A DNA stretch of 5,197 nt from Clostridia bacterium. GTDB lineage: Bacteria; Bacillota; Clostridia; Oscillospirales; CAG-272. Numbering within the stretch: the stretch's first letter is position 1; the number at the start of each line of letters is the position of its first letter. This document shows, piece after piece, positions 1 through 5,174 of this stretch. The notes below the pieces were generated by a model that worked only from the letters and a program-made list of their open reading frames with translations, had not been told where the DNA came from and did not search any database. The stretch is taken from positions 1 through 5,197 of the forward strand of contig CAAGKS010000071.1 of NCBI GenBank assembly GCA_900770605.1, given 5' to 3'. Both the position numbers and the translations under genes were made by a program.

Positions 1-4
1 GGAA

Positions 5-24
5 AAAGTTTGATCAAAAACTTT
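5..24. repeat. Small AT-rich hairpin at contig edge
   Basis: AAAGTTT (5-11) and AAACTTT (18-24) form a 7 bp stem around GATCAA. On the minus strand it is followed by TTCC after the T-rich arm. It may be a terminator for a neighbouring gene beyond the left edge or a second terminator behind rarA. With these hairpins noted, nothing else is seen in the gene-free stretch 1-221. Confidence 0.35.
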
Positions 25-50
25 GAAGAGTGAGAAATGAATAAAATAAA

Positions 51-91
51 ATTGGTGGAGTAACCGAATTGAAAACGGCTTCTCCACCAAT
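51..91 (-). terminator. Probable rarA terminator
   Basis: ATTGGTGGAG (51-60) and CTCCACCAAT (82-91) form a perfect 10 bp stem. The 21-base loop contains a further CCG/CGG pairing (64-66 with 76-78), so the hairpin can extend. On the minus strand it is followed directly by TTTTATTTTATT, which gives a convincing intrinsic terminator for the membrane-protein/rarA unit. On the plus strand the tail is a poorer T-tract, so minus is preferred. Confidence 0.65.
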
Positions 92-130
92 AATACTTTA
101 ATCCTTATTTAGCCGGAAGCTTTTTGCCAA

Positions 131-148
131 GCTTTTTCTCGAAAAAGC
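131..148. repeat. Hairpin with CTCG loop, unit 1
   Basis: GCTTTTT (131-137) and AAAAAGC (142-148) form a 7 bp stem with the same CTCG loop as the hairpin at 164-189. It is preceded by CGGAAGCTTTTTGCC (114-128), which matches the sequence before the second hairpin (148-165) apart from small insertions. AAGCTTTTT occurs three times between 117 and 162. Confidence 0.5.
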
Positions 149-163
149 GGGAAAGCTTTTTTG

Positions 164-189
164 CCTACTTTTTTCTCGAAAAAAGTAGG
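164..189. repeat. Hairpin with CTCG loop, unit 2
   Basis: CCTACTTTTTT (164-174) and AAAAAAGTAGG (179-189) form a perfect 11 bp stem with a CTCG loop. It is preceded by GGGAAAGCTTTTTTGCC, which resembles the sequence before the neighbouring hairpin at 131-148. Neither flank has a U-run outside the stem. The pair looks like a duplicated intergenic element; a terminator role on either strand is possible but unproven. Confidence 0.5.
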
Positions 190-210
190 AGCTAAGGGAA
201 ACTTTAAGAT

Positions 211-236
211 AAGATCAAAAATTATTTTTTGATCTT
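211..236 (-). repeat. AT-rich hairpin with the rarA stop codon in its loop
   Basis: AAGATCAAAAA (211-221) and TTTTTGATCTT (226-236) form a perfect 11 bp inverted repeat. The 4-base loop (222-225) includes the rarA TAA (222-224). It is not followed by a U-run on the minus strand. The 3' arm encodes the last rarA codons (KIKK), so the palindrome straddles the coding end. Its role is unknown; it may protect the 3' end or arise from lysine codons facing a poly-A/T tract. Confidence 0.45.
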
Positions 237-1436
237 TTCCGCGTACTGTCTTGCGGCGTCCTCGACCTTATTCGCGCCCCACTTATAATATTTCTTATCC
301 TTCAGGTCGTCGGGCAGGTACTGCTGCGCAACGTAATGATTAGGATAATCGTGGGGGTACTTATATCCCTTGAACAACGGACTTTGCAGGTGCTTGGGAA
401 TGTTTCTGCCAAGTCCTTTTTCTACGTCCGCGAGGGCGGCGTAGTAGGCGTCATGCGCGGAATTGGATTTGGGAGAGGTTGCAAGCAGCACCGTAGCGTT
501 TGAGAGCGGAATTGCCGCCTCGGGCATACCAAGCTCCTTTGCAGACTCGCAGCAGGCGCGCGTCACACTTGCTGCCATGGGATAAGCAAGTCCGATATCC
601 TCGCTTGCGATCACCTGAAGCCTGCGGCACACGGATATAAGCTCGCCCAGTGAGAGCAGCTTTGCAAGATAAAACACTGCCGCATCGGGATCAGAGCCGC
701 GGATCGACTTCTGCAAGCAGGAAAGAAGATCGAAATGAGTATCATCGTCAAAATTTCCAACGCGTACGTTGAAGCCGTCTACGGTATCCTTATCAATGAT
801 ACTATCTGATGCAAAAAAGGCATTTTCTGTGAGTACTATGGCGTGTCTTACGTCTCCCGACGTGCTTCTTGCTATGTAGTACGCGACCTCGTCAGGCATA
901 GTTCTGCCCAAGGAAGTCTTCTGATTCAGGTGCTCTACCGCTCTTTTGATAGCCTTTACACAGTCATCGGGAGCGACGGGCTTGAACTCAAACAGAGAGG
1001 AACGCGAGATTATCGCGTTATATACGTAAAAATGGGGATTTTCAGTCGTGGATGCGATAAGCGTGACTCTGCCGTCCTCGATATATTCAAGCAGAGCCTG
1101 CTGCTGCTTTTTATTGAAATACTGTATCTCGTCGATGTACAAAAGTATTCCGCCCGAGCCGAAGATATCGTTAGTGCTGGAAAGAATGGACTTTACGTCG
1201 GCAAGAGACGCGGTAGTCGCGTTCAATTTATGGAATACCATATTTGATTCGCGCGCGATGATCTCCGCGGCGGTGGTCTTTCCCGTTCCGGGAGGGCCGT
1301 AGAAGATCATATTTGTTATTCTGCCCGAGGCTATCATCTTGCGAACTACTCCGCGTTCGCCGAAAAGATGCGCCTGCCCCACTATCTCATCAAAGCTCTT
1401 GGGGCGAAGCTCCTCGGTAAGCCTTACGTTGCTCAT
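222..1436 (-). CDS. rarA: RarA/MgsA replication-associated AAA+ ATPase
   Basis: This 404-residue RarA (MgsA, Mgs1/WRNIP1 family) is a tetrameric clamp-loader-like AAA+ ATPase that acts at stalled replication forks and recombination intermediates. In order it shows the RPKSFDEIVGQAHL opening; Walker A GPPGTGKT (47-54); Walker B LLYIDEI (98-104) followed by FNKKQQQALLEYIEDG; sensor 1 in IASTTENP (127-134); the SRSSLF arginine-finger segment (144-149); and sensor 2 in GDVRHA (194-199). The C-terminal RarA-specific domain has ASEDIGLAYP (277-286), SPKSNSA (331-337) and the diagnostic YKYPHDYPNHYVAQQYLPD block (about 358-376). Family members usually have DEIHRFNK after Walker B; here it is DEIQYFNK. 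The length is slightly under the roughly 420-450 typical of the family, but no domain is missing. AAGGAG (1442-1447) supports ATG 1436. The membrane-protein gene lies 33 bp upstream. The stop codon sits in the loop of an AT-rich hairpin, and a terminator candidate lies at 51-91. Confidence 0.96.
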   Translation of the reverse strand: MSNVRLTEELRPKSFDEIVGQAHLFGERGVVRKMIASGRITNMIFYGPPGTGKTTAAEIIARESNMVFHKLNATTASLADVKSILSSTNDIFGSGGILLYIDEIQYFNKKQQQALLEYIEDGRVTLIASTTENPHFYVYNAIISRSSLFEFKPVAPDDCVKAIKRAVEHLNQKTSLGRTMPDEVAYYIARSTSGDVRHAIVLTENAFFASDSIIDKDTVDGFNVRVGNFDDDTHFDLLSCLQKSIRGSDPDAAVFYLAKLLSLGELISVCRRLQVIASEDIGLAYPMAASVTRACCESAKELGMPEAAIPLSNATVLLATSPKSNSAHDAYYAALADVEKGLGRNIPKHLQSPLFKGYKYPHDYPNHYVAQQYLPDDLKDKKYYKWGANKVEDAARQYAEKIKK

Positions 1437-1469
1437 ATTTTCTCCTTGAAACAGAAATGGTTGCGGTTT

Positions 1470-2153
1470 TTAGAGAGTTGTGCTTGAAAATCCTGCTAAA
1501 AGATCGTCGATCAAGCCCAAAATGCTCGGCAGAGCTACAAGCACGCCTACGAGCATAACGGCGGAAATGATAACGAGCGCGATAATGCCGCCCCAAGACG
1601 TTCCCTTTGACTCAAATTTCATATCTGCGACGTATTTCATATCCTCGGGGATATAAAAGCTATCGGCGAGAACGTCGGTGCGGTAAGGGATCTCCTTGAA
1701 TTTTTTGAGGGTGGGATCGTTTTTCATCGCTTCCTCGTGAGCAAGGCGCTGCTTTTGAAGCTCCTCGTTATAAAGCTCTTCCTCGCGGCATCTTACCACG
1801 CGGCGCAGGTTAACTCCTCCGCTTCTCATAGCGATGCGGATAAACAGATTAGTACCAAAGCCAAGCTCGTCAAGCGTTTTGGCGGTGTCGGGCGAAAGAC
1901 ATTCGTGCTTCAAAAGCGCTCTGACGAACGAGCCGAGCACCCTTTTATTAAAGACTGCGGCAAATCCCGATATGGCGATGCCTATGAACAGTCCGATTAT
2001 TATCATTCTGATAGAAAGGAGCGATCCTGATCCGAGATCGAGGTATTCATAGGTCTCATTCGGATCGATATAATTGTTATAAAAATCGTTCCAGAAGTCT
2101 TGTGGCGTAGGAGTCTGTTGCATTGCGGCTGCAAAAACAGATAAAAATTTCAT
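1470..2153 (-). CDS. Two-pass membrane protein of unknown function
   Basis: I do not recognise this 227-residue protein. It has a short N-terminal region (1-46) with a Gln/Thr/Pro stretch and an acidic, Tyr-rich segment. A hydrophobic helix (about 47-68, LLSIRMIIIGLFIGIAISGF) follows, then a central hydrophilic domain (about 69-185), and a second hydrophobic helix (about 188-213, GGIIALVIISAVMLVGVLVA) before a short tail. The residues after helix 1 are basic (NKRVLGSFVRALLKH), which by the positive-inside rule puts the central domain in the cytoplasm and both termini outside. That domain begins with LSPDTAKTLDELGFG and includes a Glu/Lys/Arg-rich helical stretch (about 121-143). No catalytic motif is visible. 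AAGGAG (2159-2164) lies 5 bases before ATG 2153. The gene precedes rarA by 33 bp and is probably co-transcribed with it, but that gives no clear functional clue. Confidence 0.85.
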   Translation of the reverse strand: MKFLSVFAAAMQQTPTPQDFWNDFYNNYIDPNETYEYLDLGSGSLLSIRMIIIGLFIGIAISGFAAVFNKRVLGSFVRALLKHECLSPDTAKTLDELGFGTNLFIRIAMRSGGVNLRRVVRCREEELYNEELQKQRLAHEEAMKNDPTLKKFKEIPYRTDVLADSFYIPEDMKYVADMKFESKGTSWGGIIALVIISAVMLVGVLVALPSILGLIDDLLAGFSSTTL

Positions 2154-2179
2154 AAATTCTCCTTATAAAGTATCATTTT

Positions 2180-2209
2180 TATATGTAAAAAGCGTCATAT
2201 TTACATATA
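2180..2209 (-). repeat. Alternative hairpin overlapping the serS terminator
   Basis: TATATGTAAA (2180-2189) and TTTACATATA (2200-2209) form a second perfect 10 bp inverted repeat with a 10-base loop. It shares bases 2185-2189 with the terminator stem, so the two structures cannot both form fully. It contains only one G:C pair and is weaker than the terminator stem. It lies in the leader of the membrane-protein gene that starts at 2153. Confidence 0.4.
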
Positions 2210-2220
2210 ACGCTTTTTAC
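2185..2220 (-). terminator. Probable serS terminator hairpin
   Basis: GTAAAAAGCGT (2185-2195) and ACGCTTTTTAC (2210-2220) form a perfect 11 bp stem with a 14-base loop, starting 13 bases after the serS stop. On the minus strand the 3' arm is ACGCTTTTTAC, so the U-run forms part of the stem, as in many AT-rich intrinsic terminators; the structure could also work from the other strand. An overlapping alternative hairpin exists (2180-2209). The termination role is inferred from position and shape. Confidence 0.6.
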
Positions 2221-2233
2221 TCAAAGGATAGAA

Positions 2234-3514
2234 TTACTTTTTGATAATGTCAACGCCGAGATACTTGCGGAGAACCTCGGGAACTACTACCGAGCCGTCT
2301 GCGAGCTGATTCTGCTCAACGAGAGCGGGGAGAACACGTGAAGTTGCAAGACCTGAGCCGTTGAGAGTATGCATAAATTCAACCTTTCCGCTCTCACGTC
2401 TTACGCGCATCATACCGCGTCTTGCCTGGTAATCACGGGCGTTGGAAACAGAGGATACCTCTTTGTAACCGTCCATAGAGGGAATGTTGATCTCGATATC
2501 GTAGGTACGAGCCATAGATGCGGAGCAGTCCTCTGTGGCGAGCTTTACGGTTCTGAAATGGAAGCCGAGTCCCTTTACGAGATTTTCAGCCTTTACAACG
2601 AGCTCCTCAAATGCCTCATCGCTCTTCTCGGGAAGCGTGTACTGGAACATTTCAACCTTATTGAACTGGTGACCTCTTACCATACCTCTCTCATCGGAGC
2701 GGTAAGAGCCTGCTTCTCTGCGGAAGCAAGGTGTGTAGCTGACGAGCTTCTTAGGAAGATCAGCCTCGCTTACGATCTCGTTTCTGTAAAGAGAAGCGAG
2801 AGCAGCCTCTGCGGTGGGAAGCATGTAACGGTGGCGGTTATCGGTGGGATTTTCTATCTTATATACCTCATCAGCGAACTTCGGGAACTGTCCTGCGGTT
2901 ACGCCGCACTCGTATTCGAGCATGTGAGGGGGGAGAATGAGCTCGTAGCCGTCTGCGATATGGGTGTCGATGAAGTAATTGAGAAGCGCCCACTCAAGAC
3001 GTGCGCCCATACCTCTGTAGATCCAGAAGCCGGAGCCGGAGAGCTTAGTTCCTCTGTCGTAATCTATAAGTCCGAGGGACGTGCAGAGGTCAACGTGGTT
3101 CTTGGGCTCAAAATCAAAGGTCTTGGGCTCGCCGAAGTAGCGAAGGGGCTCGTTGTTTTCCTTGCCGCCGGGGAGAAGATCCTCATCGGGAAGGTTGGGA
3201 AGTCCGAGCATTGCGGACGTGAACTGTATCTCGATCTCCTTTAGCTGCTCGTCGATAGCCTTTGTCTTAGCGCCCATTTCCTTCATCTGAGCGAAAATGG
3301 CGGATACGTCCTTGCCCTCCTTTTTGTACTGAGGAATGAGCTTGTTTACCTTGTTCTGCTCAGCCTTTATCGCCTCTGTCTCTGCGATAAGTGCTCTTCT
3401 TTTTGCATCGAGATCGAGGATCTGCGCGATCTCGTCCTTCGCGTCCTTGCCCTTTTTAGCAAGTCTCGCTATTACCTCATCGGGATTTTCCTTTATATAC
3501 TTGATATCTAACAT
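2234..3514 (-). CDS. serS: Seryl-tRNA synthetase, class II
   Basis: This 426-residue cytoplasmic enzyme charges tRNA-Ser with serine using ATP; the length is normal for bacterial SerRS. Residues 1 to about 105 form the charged, helical tRNA-binding arm. The class II catalytic core follows: TAE (234-236) for serine binding; motif 2 at about 264-289, with FRREAGS and later GHQFNKVEM; and motif 3 (about 384-403, LNGSGLATSRVLPALVEQNQ). The core differs somewhat from the common bacterial form: the motif 2 loop reads SYRSDERGMVRGHQF where SAGRDTRGLIRxHQF is usual, and EVSSVSNARDYQARR stands where EISSCSNxxDFQARR is usual. It therefore looks like a divergent but intact SerRS. AGAGAGG (3523-3529) lies 8 bases before ATG 3514. 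parB is 62 bp upstream. The hairpin at 2185-2220 follows the stop by 13 bases and probably ends the transcript. Confidence 0.97.
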   Translation of the reverse strand: MLDIKYIKENPDEVIARLAKKGKDAKDEIAQILDLDAKRRALIAETEAIKAEQNKVNKLIPQYKKEGKDVSAIFAQMKEMGAKTKAIDEQLKEIEIQFTSAMLGLPNLPDEDLLPGGKENNEPLRYFGEPKTFDFEPKNHVDLCTSLGLIDYDRGTKLSGSGFWIYRGMGARLEWALLNYFIDTHIADGYELILPPHMLEYECGVTAGQFPKFADEVYKIENPTDNRHRYMLPTAEAALASLYRNEIVSEADLPKKLVSYTPCFRREAGSYRSDERGMVRGHQFNKVEMFQYTLPEKSDEAFEELVVKAENLVKGLGFHFRTVKLATEDCSASMARTYDIEINIPSMDGYKEVSSVSNARDYQARRGMMRVRRESGKVEFMHTLNGSGLATSRVLPALVEQNQLADGSVVVPEVLRKYLGVDIIKK

Positions 3515-3535
3515 TTTTTGTGCCTCTCTGTAATA

Positions 3536-3582
3536 ATTATAAAAAATGATATGTTTATATGGTATAAAGATGTTTTTTAGTC
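3536..3582 (-). promoter_or_regulatory. Weak candidate serS promoter in the parB-serS gap
   Basis: The 62-base gap between parB and serS is very AT-rich. On the minus strand a TTGACT hexamer overlaps the parB stop and is followed 19 bases later by TATAAA; a TATAAT also occurs nearer serS but has no good -35 partner. The spacing of the first pair is longer than the preferred 17, so this is only a candidate. The gap is too short for a T-box leader. serS may instead be read from the par operon. Confidence 0.25.
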
Positions 3583-4479
3583 AACAACTTCATCAAAAAT
3601 GTTTTCTCCGCAAAGGGATTTAAGGAGCGCTTCGAGATCCGCATCATCGCTATACGCTATTTCAAGCACCTTTTTGTGCGCTGAACGTGAAATGCGAACG
3701 CGTCTGCCGAGCGTTGACATCGCTCTGCGCTCAAGCTCCTTCATGTGCGCCTTCACCTGAGGGTGAGACTGATCCTCTTCGTCCTTTGCAGCCGCGCCGC
3801 GAAGGTTGTTTACGCGCTGAACGTAAGCCTCTATCTCACGAACGGACATAGAACGCTCAACTATTCTGTGCGCCGCCTCGACCATCATCTCCTCGTTAGC
3901 AAGTCCGAGCAATGCTCTTGCATGACCTGCGGAGATCGTGCCGTCGCGGAGCATATCGAGCACCTCGTCGGGAAGCTCCAGAAGACGTATCGCATTGGTT
4001 ACTGCCGAACGGCTTTTTCCAACCTGCTTTGATACCTGCTCCTGCGTAAGACCAAATCTTTCGATAAGCGCGCCGTATCCGAGCGCTTCTTCAACGGGAT
4101 TGAGGTCCTCTCTCTGAATATTCTCAATAAGAGCCACCTGAGCCGCCTTGAGCTCGTCTCCGTCGAACACAACTGCGGGAATTTCCGTAAGCCCCGCCAT
4201 TTTTGCGGCTCTCCAACGGCGCTCACCCGCGATTATCTCGTACGTATCCTCTGCGATAGGGTTCTTTCTTACTATAATAGGCTGCAAAACGCCGTATGCC
4301 GCAATAGAATCTGCGAGCGTTTCAAGCGCTTCTCTGTCAAAAGTCTTTCTCGGCTGATCGCGGCGAGGCTCAACGTCTGAAAGTCTTATGCTTTCTGCCG
4401 CCGCCTTCTTGCTCTCAAGCACGTTATCATCAAAGATAGAATAAAAATCTCTTCCGAGACCTGCTGCTCTCTTTGCCAT
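3577..4479 (-). CDS. parB: ParB/Spo0J chromosome-partitioning CTPase
   Basis: This is a 300-residue ParB/Spo0J, a normal length for a chromosomal ParB. These proteins bind parS, hydrolyse CTP to clamp and spread on DNA, load SMC and stimulate ParA. The N-terminal ParB/Srx-like CTP-binding domain (about 31-125) contains GVLQPIIVR (63-71), the GERRWRA box (85-91) and ENIQREDLNPVEEA (109-122). A helix-turn-helix follows (about 134-157, LTQEQVSKQVGKSRSAVTNA), then the conserved SAGHARALLGL (183-193). A charged linker (about 228-240) leads to a C-terminal dimerisation domain (about 240-300). The first 19 residues resemble the ParA-contacting peptide but read GLGRDFYSIFDDN instead of the usual GLGRGLxxLL form, whereas the small upstream protein has the canonical form. 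The ATG at 4479 is supported by the GAGGT site and by this N-terminal similarity. It is probably co-transcribed with parA and the small gene. No parS-like palindrome was seen in the window. Confidence 0.96.
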   Translation of the reverse strand: MAKRAAGLGRDFYSIFDDNVLESKKAAAESIRLSDVEPRRDQPRKTFDREALETLADSIAAYGVLQPIIVRKNPIAEDTYEIIAGERRWRAAKMAGLTEIPAVVFDGDELKAAQVALIENIQREDLNPVEEALGYGALIERFGLTQEQVSKQVGKSRSAVTNAIRLLELPDEVLDMLRDGTISAGHARALLGLANEEMMVEAAHRIVERSMSVREIEAYVQRVNNLRGAAAKDEEDQSHPQVKAHMKELERRAMSTLGRRVRISRSAHKKVLEIAYSDDADLEALLKSLCGENIFDEVVD

Positions 4480-4486
4480 TTTGATT

Positions 4487-4493
4487 TTACCTC
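4487..4493 (-). promoter_or_regulatory. parB ribosome binding site overlapping the upstream stop codon
   Basis: The minus strand reads ACGAGGTAA before the parB ATG (4479). The GAGGT Shine-Dalgarno core (4489-4493) overlaps the TAA stop (4487-4489) of the upstream small gene, leaving 7 bases between the stop and the parB start. This arrangement is typical of translational coupling, so parB output probably depends on translation of the small gene. The overlap is seen; the coupling is inferred. Confidence 0.6.
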
Positions 4494-4855
4494 GTGTCTT
4501 TGTTATTCAAATTGTTTTTAAAATTGGATTTCAGCGTGGGACGCTGGGTGTTATATAAGGGCTTAACCTTACTCTGATAAGGCATTGAGCCGATATTTTG
4601 CGCGTTTTTTACGTTATTTTGGGCATTTGCGGAAGAATTTGCCGAAATATTTGCCGGTGAGTTTCTCTGAGCGGCGTTTTTTTGCGCGGTGCTTGCCGCT
4701 GTGCCTGCGACTGTGCTCTTGCCTGCGCTTGTGACGAATTCATCCTTTGCCTCTACTAACGGTTTCTTGTTTCTTGCGGAAGAATGACGGCTTGGAGTGT
4801 TGTCCTCAAGCAGCTCGTCAAGTCCTCTGCCAAGACCTGAAGGTTTTTTTGCCAT
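4487..4855 (-). CDS. Orphan ParB N-terminal-peptide protein with basic disordered tail
   Basis: The 122-residue protein has no ParB core. Residues 1-19 (MAKKPSGLGRGLDELLEDN) match the N-terminal peptide of ParB/Spo0J proteins, which in the family contacts ParA and stimulates its ATPase through basic residues. Residues 20-39 are polar. Residues 40-122 are low-complexity and rich in Ala, Ser, Asn and Gln, with 11 Lys/Arg and a single acidic residue (D120), so this tail is strongly basic and probably disordered. There is no CTP-binding GERRxRA box, no helix-turn-helix, no signal peptide and no membrane segment. The start is well supported: AAGGGAG (4863-4869) lies 7 bases before ATG 4855, while an out-of-frame ATG at 4860 is too close to it. 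The stop TAA (4487-4489) overlaps the parB ribosome binding site. It lies between parA and parB and shares its first codons with parB, which suggests a duplicated parB start. It may be a functional small ParA regulator or a decaying duplicate; I do not recognise a named family. Confidence 0.75.
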   Translation of the reverse strand: MAKKPSGLGRGLDELLEDNTPSRHSSARNKKPLVEAKDEFVTSAGKSTVAGTAASTAQKNAAQRNSPANISANSSANAQNNVKNAQNIGSMPYQSKVKPLYNTQRPTLKSNFKNNLNNKDTR

Positions 4856-4910
4856 AGCATATCTCCCTTGCGGTTTTGATCTAAAAATATGTTACAAAAG
4901 CGTCTTTATG

Positions 4911-4930
4911 CGCGTTTGTTCATAAACGCG
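4911..4930 (-). repeat. Hairpin spanning the parA stop codon
   Basis: CGCGTTT (4911-4917) and AAACGCG (4924-4930) form a perfect 7 bp inverted repeat with a 6-base loop. The parA TGA (4920-4922) lies in the loop. There is no U-run immediately after it on the minus strand, so it is not a canonical terminator. It could stabilise the parA mRNA 3' end or attenuate read-through into the next gene. The role is inference; only the palindrome is seen. Confidence 0.45.
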
Positions 4931-5174
4931 TAACAATTTCCTTGGCAACCTCAAGATATTCCTTTGCGCCCTTGGAGCTCTTATCGTGATAATATACAGG
5001 CTTACCAAATCCGGGAGCCTCGGAGAGCTTGACGTTTCTGGATATCTTGGTATCGAAAAGCTTCTCGTCGTAGTGCTTCTTGAGCTCGTTGATTACCTGC
5101 ATGGAAAGAAGCAGACGGCTGTTGTACATAGTTACGAGAATGCCGATGACCTCAAGATTGGGGTTGTAGTGCTT
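4920..5174 (-). CDS. parA: ParA/Soj chromosome-partitioning ATPase, C-terminal fragment
   Basis: This is the last 84 codons of a ParA/Soj-type ATPase; the 5' part lies beyond the contig end. ParA proteins are deviant Walker-type ATPases that bind the nucleoid as ATP dimers and, with ParB at parS, move and separate replication origins. The Walker motifs are in the missing part. What remains is the family's C-terminal signature: GIL followed by a TMYNSR-like segment, an LSMQVINELKKHY helix, SRNVKLSEAPGFGKPV (matching the Soj RLSEAPSHGKP block), YYHDKSSKGA and a final KEYLEVAKEIV helix before TGA. The segment usually close to TMxDxRTxLS reads TMYNSRLLLS here, a small departure. The apparent GTG start at 5189 lies inside adapter sequence and must be ignored. 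The small ParB-like gene follows 64 bp downstream and parB after that, as expected for a soj-spo0J locus. The family call is secure; full-length features cannot be judged. Confidence 0.95.
   Translation of the reverse strand, partial: KHYNPNLEVIGILVTMYNSRLLLSMQVINELKKHYDEKLFDTKISRNVKLSEAPGFGKPVYYHDKSSKGAKEYLEVAKEIVTRL

Noticed and set aside
2154..2190. Promoter TTTACA-N16-TATAAG ahead of the membrane-protein gene
   Set aside because: The -10 candidate runs into the AAGGAG ribosome binding site, so transcription would start almost at the ATG. It is not credible without transcript data.
2325..2350. CACGTG core in serS as a possible parS site
   Set aside because: Only the central CACGTGAA agrees; the flanks do not match the TGTTTCACGTGAAACA palindrome. 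No other candidate was seen in the window.
2369..3244. A 291-codon open frame on the plus strand opposite serS
   Set aside because: It lies wholly antisense to a clear SerRS, has no recognisable domain and no convincing ribosome binding site. It is a by-product of serS codon use.
3515..3576. T-box leader upstream of serS
   Set aside because: The gap is 62 bases, too short for a T-box with its specifier and antiterminator stems, and no T-box-like sequence is present.
4477..4860. The small ParB-like gene and parB as one gene broken by a frameshift
   Set aside because: Each has its own ribosome binding site, ATG and complete N-terminal peptide. Joining them would give one protein with two ParB starts, so tandem duplication fits better.
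1..5174. CRISPR array, insertion sequence, tRNA or rRNA gene
   Set aside because: No regularly spaced repeats, transposase frame or recognisable RNA gene was found on either strand.
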